A stretch of 58,906 nt of DNA from NCBI RefSeq assembly GCF_014199685.1, contig NZ_JACHNZ010000024.1, positions 1 to 58,906 of the forward strand. The letters are read 5' to 3'. The notes under the pieces are model-generated. The model worked only from the letters and a program-made list of their open reading frames with translations. It did no database searches and was not told where the DNA came from. Shown piece by piece: positions 26,715 through 35,857 of this stretch. The position numbers and the translations under genes were made by a program. The first letter of the stretch is position 1. Each line of letters starts with the position of its first letter. The DNA is from Sphingosinicella soli. Lineage in GTDB: Bacteria > Pseudomonadota > Alphaproteobacteria > Sphingomonadales > Sphingomonadaceae.

Positions 26715-27368
26715 ATGAGCGATAAGGGCGTCCTGGCGAAAATTGCGCGGCAACCCGTGGTTGTCCGGTTGTGGAGCGATCACACGCTGCATCTGTTTGC
26801 CGCCGACGCGCCGGGCGCGGGCGCGCCGGATACGCTGGATATCCGCATCAACGACATGGCGCATGTCGAGCGCTTCGAGCAGACGGAGCCCTGGCAGAGC
26901 CGCGACGACTTCATCGCCGCCGCGCGGCAGCGGATCGAAACAGGCACCTCGCTGCTGTTTTCGGTCGCGCATGCGGACGGCCCGCTGCTCGGCTTCGGCA
27001 TCGCGCAGCCCAACGCCCGCGAGACGCTCTATACCCATGTCGGCCAGCGCGTTCTCTGGCCGGAGCGCACGGCGACGATGTTCGGCGGCTATATCCACCC
27101 CATGGCGCGGGGGCGCGGCCTGCACACCGCGCTGCAGACCGCGCGCATTCATTATCTCGTCGGCACGCTCGGCATGCGCTGGGTGGTGAGCGCCGTGGTC
27201 AGCGACAACGCCGCCGCGCTTGCGAGCGCGGGCAAGACCAACGCGCATCCCGTCGCGATCCTGAACACCCGCCGCCGCCTTGGCCGTGCGCGCATGACCG
27301 CCCGGCGCCTAGACCCCGCCTTCGACGCGAAATTCGTCGATGCGCAACAGGAGGATGCCGCCGCGTGA
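26715..27368 (+). CDS. GNAT-like N-acyltransferase (first gene of the ATP-grasp cassette)
   Basis: 217 residues, no signal peptide. Residues about 40-170 have a GNAT-type layout: substrate strands with LLFSVAHADGPLLGFGIAQP, then MFGGYIHPMARGRGLHTALQTARIHYL, where ARGRGL matches the acetyl-CoA pyrophosphate loop (R/Q-x-x-G-x-G/A), and MRWVVSAVVSDNAAALASAGKTN. Identity beyond the superfamily is unclear. The ATP-grasp gene starts 4 bp before its stop (GTGA), so expression is coupled. It starts 42 bp after bioB and may be co-transcribed with it. Confidence 0.7.
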   Translation: MSDKGVLAKIARQPVVVRLWSDHTLHLFAADAPGAGAPDTLDIRINDMAHVERFEQTEPWQSRDDFIAAARQRIETGTSLLFSVAHADGPLLGFGIAQPNARETLYTHVGQRVLWPERTATMFGGYIHPMARGRGLHTALQTARIHYLVGTLGMRWVVSAVVSDNAAALASAGKTNAHPVAILNTRRRLGRARMTARRLDPAFDAKFVDAQQEDAAA

Positions 27369-28540
27369 AGCCGGCCATCCTCGTTCCCGACGTACAAACC
27401 CGGGCGCAGCTTGCCGCGCTGCGATCGCTCGGCCGCGCGGGTTATGAAACCCACGCCGTGTCCTCGGAGCCGCAGGCGATGGGGCTGAAATCCACCTACG
27501 CGCGTGCCGCCGCCCTCCATCCGCACTACGACGACCCCGCCTTCTGCGACTGGCTGGCCGCCTATGTGAAGGCAAACGCCATCCGCATGATCGTGCCTTC
27601 CGGGGGACTGCTCTCCGCCGTGCGCGCGCGCTTCGCCGAATTCAGCGCACTGCTGCCGGTCTCGCCTGATCCCGCCGTGGTTTACGCGGGCGGAGACAAG
27701 ATCGCCGCCTATGAATGCTGGCGCGCCGCCGGGCTGCTGGACCACCACCCGCAAACGCTGATCGCGCGCGCGGGCGATGTGCCGGACCTTTCGGGCTTTC
27801 CGCTGCCCATCTACGTAAAGGGCGGCCGCGGCGCGGACGGCGAGGTTGTGGGCGTGGGCTTCCACCAGTGCCTGAGCGCGCAGGACGCGCAGGACGCGAT
27901 CCGCCGCACGCTCGCGGCGGGCTATGAAAGCGTTCTGGTACAGGGCGGCGTCACCGGGCGGCAGGTGGGGGTCAGCCTGCTGATGGGCGCAGAGGGTCCG
28001 CTGGCGGGCAATGTCGTCGTCGATTGCCACGCCGAGCCGCACAGCAAGGGCACGATGTCGCTGCGCCGCAGCGAATGGCACCAGGACATTTACGAGGATG
28101 CCGCGCGGCGCCTCTCCGCGCTCGGCTGGATCGGCTGCGCGATGGTGGAATACCGCCGCGACGACGACAGCGGCGATTTCCACGTGATCGAAGTGAACGC
28201 CCGCTTCTGGCAGTACCTGCACCTGGATCTTCACGCGGGCGTCGATTTCCCCCGCCTTGCCGCCGAATGGTTCCTGGAAGGCCGTGTGCCGCCGCCCATC
28301 AAACCCCGGCAGGATGTCGTCTGCCGCGACACGTTTCCGGGCGAATTCGCGTGGCTGGCGAACGCGCTGCGCCGCCCGGGCAGCAAGGCCGCTCGGCTTG
28401 GCGCGTTCCTGTGGCGGTTCATCGATCCGCGCATCCACGCCGACCTAAACTTTCCCGGAGATCGGGCGTTGTACTTTCGGGAATTCAGGCGCTTCGCTGC
28501 AAACGAGATTCGTGCGCTGCACAGGAAAACAACTTTATGA
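27365..28540 (+). CDS. ATP-grasp superfamily ligase (carboxylate-amine ligase-like)
   Basis: 391 residues, GTG start overlapping the previous stop. The N-terminal domain has a Rossmann-like beginning (KPAILVPDVQTRAQLAALRSLGRAGYE) and IVPSGG. The ATP-grasp fold shows AYECWRAAGLLDHHPQ, IYVKGGRGADGEVVGVG with the nucleotide-binding Lys, the VLVQGGVTGRQVGVSLL strand, and the metal-binding end VIEVNARFWQYLHL (Glu and Asn). Such enzymes activate a carboxylate as acyl phosphate and join it to an amine or thiol. Substrates are unknown. The next gene overlaps by 4 bp. Confidence 0.78.
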   Translation: MKPAILVPDVQTRAQLAALRSLGRAGYETHAVSSEPQAMGLKSTYARAAALHPHYDDPAFCDWLAAYVKANAIRMIVPSGGLLSAVRARFAEFSALLPVSPDPAVVYAGGDKIAAYECWRAAGLLDHHPQTLIARAGDVPDLSGFPLPIYVKGGRGADGEVVGVGFHQCLSAQDAQDAIRRTLAAGYESVLVQGGVTGRQVGVSLLMGAEGPLAGNVVVDCHAEPHSKGTMSLRRSEWHQDIYEDAARRLSALGWIGCAMVEYRRDDDSGDFHVIEVNARFWQYLHLDLHAGVDFPRLAAEWFLEGRVPPPIKPRQDVVCRDTFPGEFAWLANALRRPGSKAARLGAFLWRFIDPRIHADLNFPGDRALYFREFRRFAANEIRALHRKTTL

Positions 28541-29622
28541 ACCTCGGGCTTCCGCTCGATCAAATCGTGAAATCGGCCCGTAAGGCAAAGGCGCAAAGCG
28601 GACGCGGCATCATCGCCCAGATTTGGGACATGATTCGCCTTCGTATCTACGGACACGGAATCACGGCCGATCTTTATTACGACCTGCGCCTGTTCGAGCC
28701 GCGCCTGTCGTGGCGACAAAAAACCGAATATGTCGGCTCGTGGATCAAGCCGAAGCTGTACCGCGTACAAGGCAGCGATGCGGTGGCCCTGTTCAACGAC
28801 AAGCTGAAAGCCGCTGCCTTCTTTCAGGAGAACGGAATCCCCTCTCCGCCCGTTCTGGCCGCAACCCATGCTCCTGCCGTGGCCGGCGTCGTATCGCTGA
28901 ACTCTCCGGGCCAACTGAAAGCATGGCTGATGGAGCAGGCGCCTTATCCCGTATTCAGCAAACCTGCCGTCAGCTATCGCGGATACGGAAACATCCTCAT
29001 CAGATCGCTCGACCGCGCGGGCGGCACGCTGGTTTACGGCAACGGGCACTCCAGTTCGATCGACGACTTCGCGGACCTCCACGGCGCGCCCGGCAAGCCC
29101 ACGCTGATCTTTCAGGATGTGCTGAGACCCCACCCCGATATGCAGTCGCTGATCGGAGACCGGATCGCCACCGCGCGCTTCATGGTCCTGAACGACCGGC
29201 CGAAGCCGGAACTCTATCGCGTCGGCCTGCGGATTCCGGCCGGAACCAGCATGGTCGACAATTTCCGCGGCGGCGCATCAGGCAATCTGCTTGCCCGGCT
29301 CGACCCTGAAACCGGCAGACTTAGGGACGTGCTGGCCGCGATCGGCCTTGATTGGCAATCCGTGACCCATCACCCCGATACAGGCAGGCCGTTCGCGGAT
29401 TTCACCATTCCCGACTGGGACGAAGCCGTCGCACTCGTCTTGAGGGCGAGCCGCGCCGCGCCGGGGCTTAAAATTCATAGCTGGGATGTCGCGTTTACCG
29501 ACGCGGGACCGATGCTGATCGAAGACAACCCCGCCGGTGACTTCGTTCTCGTCCAGCTTGCCGCCGATCGCGGCCTTGCAACGCCGCGCTTCATGGAGCT
29601 TTACGGCGGCGAGCGAATCTGA
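28537..29622 (+). CDS. Sugar-transfer-associated ATP-grasp protein (ATPgrasp_ST-like)
   Basis: 361 residues, ATG overlapping the previous stop (ATGA). The N-terminal part (RLRIYGHGITADLYYDLRLFEP) resembles the polysaccharide-cluster ATP-grasp family PF14397. ATP-grasp elements follow: FNDKLKAAAFFQENGIPSPPV, VFSKPAVSYRGYGN with the nucleotide Lys, LIFQDVLRPHPDMQSL, TSMVDNFRGGASGNLLARLD, and HSWDVAFTDAGPMLIEDNPAGDF ending in the metal-binding Glu-Asp-Asn. Family members lie in exopolysaccharide loci, but no glycosyltransferase is adjacent here. It is the last gene of a three-gene cassette placed between bioB and pccA. Confidence 0.75.
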   Translation: MNLGLPLDQIVKSARKAKAQSGRGIIAQIWDMIRLRIYGHGITADLYYDLRLFEPRLSWRQKTEYVGSWIKPKLYRVQGSDAVALFNDKLKAAAFFQENGIPSPPVLAATHAPAVAGVVSLNSPGQLKAWLMEQAPYPVFSKPAVSYRGYGNILIRSLDRAGGTLVYGNGHSSSIDDFADLHGAPGKPTLIFQDVLRPHPDMQSLIGDRIATARFMVLNDRPKPELYRVGLRIPAGTSMVDNFRGGASGNLLARLDPETGRLRDVLAAIGLDWQSVTHHPDTGRPFADFTIPDWDEAVALVLRASRAAPGLKIHSWDVAFTDAGPMLIEDNPAGDFVLVQLAADRGLATPRFMELYGGERI

Positions 29623-29727
29623 TGCGGCGTCGCTGACGAAGCCTTTCTCCGACTCCTCAAGGCTTGACGCCGCCGCGCATCGCGGCTTGAAGGTCCGCGT
29701 CATAGGTTTGGGGGGGCGTCGCCTTTC

Positions 29728-31746
<2,019 letters not shown>

Positions 31747-31761
31747 GGCTCAGGCTTTGCT

Positions 31762-33246
31762 TCAGCCGCGGCACTGCAGCGAGGACGGCGCGCGGAAATA
31801 GCATTCGCGCGTCGCGCCGCCGCGGCTCATGCGCAGCGTCATTTGCGCCTGCGCTTCATTTGCCTGCGCCTGCAGCCCCTTCGCGCTCGCCACGGCGCGG
31901 CCGTTCACCGCTTCGAGGATGTCGCCGGGCTGCACGAGGCCGAAACGCAGCGCGGGGGCGCGGGGATCGGCGCCGATCACGACCACGCCCGCATCCGGCA
32001 GCCCGCCGCCAAGCTCTGCAGACAGCGCGGGGGACAGGTTCGCGACGGTAATGCCCGCGAGGATCGAGCGTCCGGCGAGCAGCGTCGTGTCGCGGGCAGG
32101 CACCTCGGGCGGCGCAACGAGCCTGAGCGCGACGTTCTCCGCCTTGCCGCCGCGCAGAAGCGTGAGCTTCACGGTTTCGCCCACCGGCTTGCTGGCCACG
32201 AGATAGCGCAGCGTGTCGGGGTCGGAGGCGTCCTTGCCGTCTACTGCGTAAACAATGTCTCCGATGCGCACGCCCGCCCGATCGGCGGGTGAGCCCTTCG
32301 TCACCTCGTTTATGACCACGCCCATCGGCCGGTCGAGGCCGGAGGCGCGCGCGATCTCGCCGGTGACCGGCTGCCCCGCCATGCCGAGCCAGGGGCGCGC
32401 GATCTTGCCGGTCTTCGCCCCGGCGATGAACTGCCGCACCATGGTCGCGGGGATCGCGAAGCCGATGCCGTTCGATCCGCCCGAGCGCGAATAGATCGCA
32501 GTGTTGATGCCGACGAGGCGCCCGTCCATGCCGATCAGCGCGCCGCCCGAGTTGCCGGGGTTGATGGCCGCGTCGGTCTGCACGAAGAACTGGTAGTCGC
32601 TGATGCCGACGCCGGTGCGCGCCAGCGCCGAGACGATGCCGTGCGTGACGGTTTGGCCGACGCCGAACGGATTGCCGATGGCGATGACGACGTCACCGAC
32701 TTCGGCGCTGTCGCTGTCGCCGAGCGGCACCACCGGAAGCGCGGGGCCGCCGGTTTCCACCTTCAGCAGCGCAAGATCGAGCTGCTTGTCGGTGAACATC
32801 AGCTTGGCCGCAAACTCGCGGCGGTCGGCAAGCGCGACCTTGATCTCGTCCGCGCCCTCGACAACGTGGTTGTTGGTGACGATGAGGCCCGTGCCGTCGA
32901 CGATAACGCCCGAGCCGAGCGACTGCTCGACGCGCGGCTGCGGCGTCATGCGGCCGCCGCCGAAGAACAGATCCCAGAACGGATCGCGCCGCGTGCGATT
33001 GACCCGCGCGGTATAGACATTGACCACGGCGGGCGCGGTCGCCTTCACCAGCGGCGCGTAGGAGAGCATCAGCTCGGCGCTGCTCGCGGGCACCCGGCGC
33101 GGCGTCTCGGGCGGCGCGGCGGCGGCGGCAAGCGCTTCGGCCTGCTGCGCGGAGGCCTGCGGCTCGATCTGGTCGATCGCCATTGCGAAACTGGTTCCGG
33201 CGATCGCACCGGCAGCCAGCAGCAGAAGTGTTTTCGTCGGTTTCAT
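31762..33246 (-). CDS. DegP/HtrA-family periplasmic serine protease
   Basis: 494 residues. An N-terminal signal or anchor (LLLLAAGAIAGTSFAMA) is followed by a trypsin-like domain with the catalytic triad visible: His in VTNNHVVEGADE, Asp in LDLALLKVE, Ser in NPGNSGGALIG. Two PDZ domains follow (about 290-380 with MGVVINEVTKGSPADRAGVRIGDIV, and about 395-485 with GLVQPGDILEAVNG). The C-terminus ends in a Cys (SSLQCRG). It degrades or chaperones misfolded envelope proteins. It is convergent with pccA. Confidence 0.92.
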   Translation of the reverse strand: MKPTKTLLLLAAGAIAGTSFAMAIDQIEPQASAQQAEALAAAAAPPETPRRVPASSAELMLSYAPLVKATAPAVVNVYTARVNRTRRDPFWDLFFGGGRMTPQPRVEQSLGSGVIVDGTGLIVTNNHVVEGADEIKVALADRREFAAKLMFTDKQLDLALLKVETGGPALPVVPLGDSDSAEVGDVVIAIGNPFGVGQTVTHGIVSALARTGVGISDYQFFVQTDAAINPGNSGGALIGMDGRLVGINTAIYSRSGGSNGIGFAIPATMVRQFIAGAKTGKIARPWLGMAGQPVTGEIARASGLDRPMGVVINEVTKGSPADRAGVRIGDIVYAVDGKDASDPDTLRYLVASKPVGETVKLTLLRGGKAENVALRLVAPPEVPARDTTLLAGRSILAGITVANLSPALSAELGGGLPDAGVVVIGADPRAPALRFGLVQPGDILEAVNGRAVASAKGLQAQANEAQAQMTLRMSRGGATRECYFRAPSSLQCRG

Positions 33247-33319
33247 CGTCTTCCCACGTTCGGAACGGTCTTCACATAGGTACGCCGCGAAGCCGCGTTA
33301 ACCCCCTTATCAGGGTGGC

Positions 33320-33979
33320 TTAACCTTGTTTCCCCACCATCTCGCGGGTGAATTCGGTGAGCCACGCACCCCGGCGCTGCCGCCGGAGCCGCTCGGCCAG
33401 GACGATCGTGTGGATATGTTCGAAGCAGTCGTGCATATCCTCGTTGACGAGCACGTAGTCGTATTCCGGCCAGTGGCTGATTTCCGCGGCGGCGCGCGCC
33501 ATGCGGCCCTCGATCACCTCTTCGCTGTCGGTGCGGCGCGCGCGCAGGCGACGTTCCAGCTCCGTCATCGTGGGGGGCAGCAGGAAGATGGAGACGACAT
33601 CGTCGCCCATCGACTGCGCCAGCTGCTGCGTGCCCTGCCAGTCCACATCGAACAGCACATCCCGGCCGATGCGCAGCGCCGCTTCAACGGCGGGGCGCGG
33701 CGTGCCGTAGCGGTTGCCGAACACATGCGCCCATTCCAGAAACGCGCCGGCCTCGACCATCCGATCGAACTGCGCCTCGGTGCGGAAGTGATAATCGATG
33801 CCGTCGACCTCGCCGGGCCGCTTGGCGCGCGTCGTCGCCGACACCGAAACCGCCATCTGCGGCTCGGCCGCCAGCAGCCGACGCGCCATCGTGGTTTTTC
33901 CCGCGCCCGAAGGCGAAGACAGCACGAAAAGGATGCCGCGCCGCTCGGTTTTTCCGGCCTTGTCTGTCCGCGCTTCCAT
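33320..33979 (-). CDS. gmk: Guanylate kinase
   Basis: 219 residues from the ATG at 33979; a TTG 36 bp upstream is in frame but less likely. The P-loop is SSPSGAGKTT, then the GMP-binding segments SVSATTRAKRPGEVDGIDYHF and GNRYGTP, DVDWQGTQQL, and the adenine-side RLRARRTDSEEVIEGRM. It phosphorylates GMP to GDP. The spacing to the degP-like gene is 73 bp on the same strand. It diverges from the first cyclic-di-GMP enzyme gene. Confidence 0.95.
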   Translation of the reverse strand: MEARTDKAGKTERRGILFVLSSPSGAGKTTMARRLLAAEPQMAVSVSATTRAKRPGEVDGIDYHFRTEAQFDRMVEAGAFLEWAHVFGNRYGTPRPAVEAALRIGRDVLFDVDWQGTQQLAQSMGDDVVSIFLLPPTMTELERRLRARRTDSEEVIEGRMARAAAEISHWPEYDYVLVNEDMHDCFEHIHTIVLAERLRRQRRGAWLTEFTREMVGKQG

Positions 33980-34104
33980 GCGCGCCGGACATAAAGGAAG
34001 GCGCGCGGCGGTCAAGGGCGGCGGTTACGGGCGGCGGCAAATTTACGATCGGCGCCGGATCGTGATTAGCGAATCGTTATCATCCCTGCGTTAACCTAAG
34101 GAGG

Positions 34105-35856
34105 ATGCATGATTTTTTCGGCATACCCGCCGTGTTTGCCCGGATCGGGCTGTTCCTGCTTGCGGGATTGCTTTTCTGTGCGCCGTCGAGTCCGGCGGCG
34201 GCGGGCCCCCGGATTGCGATCGATATCGGAACCGGCGCGTGCATCTTCTCCGCGCCCAAAGACATCGGCCTTGCCGGGGCGAAGGCCGAGGCCGCGCGCG
34301 GCAACTGTCCCGGTTCGCTTTCAACGGGGGCCATGCGCGACAGCTGGCTGGTCAAATCGGGCCTCGATCTCACCCAGCATCCTGCCGAGCCCCTGTCCAT
34401 CCACCTGAAGCAGACGCTGTTCGAAGACATCACGCTTTACGTCCGCTATGCGGACGGCAGCGTGTGGACGACGCGCCACGACGCGGCCTCCGCCGGTCGC
34501 CACACGGAGCTCGGCGGCATGTTTCGCCTCCGCATCCCATGGCGGGCGGGCGCAATCGAAACCATCGCGCTGCATGCCGGGAACGTCGTCGATCCGCGCG
34601 GGGCCTTCGTGCGCCCCACGATCGAGAACACCCATGCGGAAACCATCGAGACCGAACGCCAATCGCTGATCTACGGCCTGTTCGGCGGTGTGATCCTCAC
34701 CACGCTGTTCTTCAATTTCGTTCTGCTCGTGTGGCTGCGCTACGCCTTTCTTTTCTTCTACTGCGGCATGACCGCAGCGACGCTGCTCTACGGCATCGCC
34801 GCATCCGGCATCCTGATGCGTTCGCTTCCCGCAGGACTGCCGCCGATGCTCGGCAACGTCGCTGCAGAAGCCGTTCTCCCCGTAATGCTGTGGTTTGCCG
34901 CAGTCTTCACGATCACGCTGCTGGAGCGCGGCACGGTCCATGTGCGCCTCGCGATCGCCAGTGTCGCGCTCGCGACGCTGCAGGTCGGCGCCGGTGTCAT
35001 CGCACTCATCACGCTTTTCCGCGCGCCTGAACTGCTTCACATCCCGCTTGCCGCCGTCAACATCCTCGGCGCGATCACGATGGCGCTGATCTTCCCCATC
35101 GCGATCATCGCATGGCGCCGGGGCAGCCGCATCATCCTGATCTACACGGTCGCCTGGGCGGTTCCGCTCGCCGGCGCCTTTGCCCGCATCCTTGTCGCGC
35201 TCGGCTTCATCGAAACGAGCGCGTTCATCGAGGACAGCTATTTCTATGCGATGTGCCTGGAATGCGTGCTGAGCATGATCGGCATCGCCTACCGCATTTC
35301 CAACATCCGCGCCGAGCGCGACGAGGCGCGGGCGCGCGAGATCGAGCTGACCTACCTTGCCGAAACCGATGCGCTGACCGGGCTTCTGAACCGCCGGGCG
35401 TTCGTCGAATACGGCGTTCGGATGAGCGGCAAGGGCACGCTGAAATCCCGGCTTCTGCTGATCGACATCGATCACTTCAAGACGGTGAACGACGGCTTCG
35501 GGCACGAGTTCGGCGACCGCGTGCTTCGCGAAGCCGGGCGCCTGCTCGAAAGCATCGCGCCCGCGGACGCCGTGGTCGGCCGTCTGGGCGGCGAGGAGTT
35601 CGCGCTCATCGTGCCCTACAGCGAGCGCGACGACACCGCCGGCACCATCCTGCGCGCGTTCCGATCGACCCCCATGACGGAAGGCATCCGCATCACCGTC
35701 AGCATCGGATCGGTAACGGCCATAATCGCCGACGACCGCAGCTGGAGGCATGCCTACAGACGCGCCGACGAAATGCTCTACGAAGCCAAGAGGACCGGGC
35801 GCGACCGGCATGTGGCCGTTGCAGAGCCGGGCTCTTCCGTGGCGTCGGCGGCCTGA
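34105..35856 (+). CDS. 7TMR-DISM-type diguanylate cyclase
   Basis: 583 residues. Signal peptide (LFLLAGLLFCAPSSPAAA), an extracytoplasmic sensory domain (about 35-185), seven hydrophobic segments (about 188-395), a short linker, and a GGDEF domain (about 415-570) with the active site GGEEF in VGRLGGEEFALIV. The upstream inhibitory RxxD site appears lost (the Arg position is Ala). It should make cyclic-di-GMP in response to an outside signal. An AAGGAGG sequence lies directly against the ATG at 34105, an unusually short spacing, so a GTG at 34132 is a possible alternative start. The next gene begins 1 bp after its stop codon. Confidence 0.88.
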   Translation: MHDFFGIPAVFARIGLFLLAGLLFCAPSSPAAAGPRIAIDIGTGACIFSAPKDIGLAGAKAEAARGNCPGSLSTGAMRDSWLVKSGLDLTQHPAEPLSIHLKQTLFEDITLYVRYADGSVWTTRHDAASAGRHTELGGMFRLRIPWRAGAIETIALHAGNVVDPRGAFVRPTIENTHAETIETERQSLIYGLFGGVILTTLFFNFVLLVWLRYAFLFFYCGMTAATLLYGIAASGILMRSLPAGLPPMLGNVAAEAVLPVMLWFAAVFTITLLERGTVHVRLAIASVALATLQVGAGVIALITLFRAPELLHIPLAAVNILGAITMALIFPIAIIAWRRGSRIILIYTVAWAVPLAGAFARILVALGFIETSAFIEDSYFYAMCLECVLSMIGIAYRISNIRAERDEARAREIELTYLAETDALTGLLNRRAFVEYGVRMSGKGTLKSRLLLIDIDHFKTVNDGFGHEFGDRVLREAGRLLESIAPADAVVGRLGGEEFALIVPYSERDDTAGTILRAFRSTPMTEGIRITVSIGSVTAIIADDRSWRHAYRRADEMLYEAKRTGRDRHVAVAEPGSSVASAA

Positions 35857-35857
35857 C

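Noticed and set aside
34016-34104. Cyclic-di-GMP (GEMM) riboswitch before the cyclase gene
   Set aside because: The short leader does not contain the conserved GEMM core sequences.
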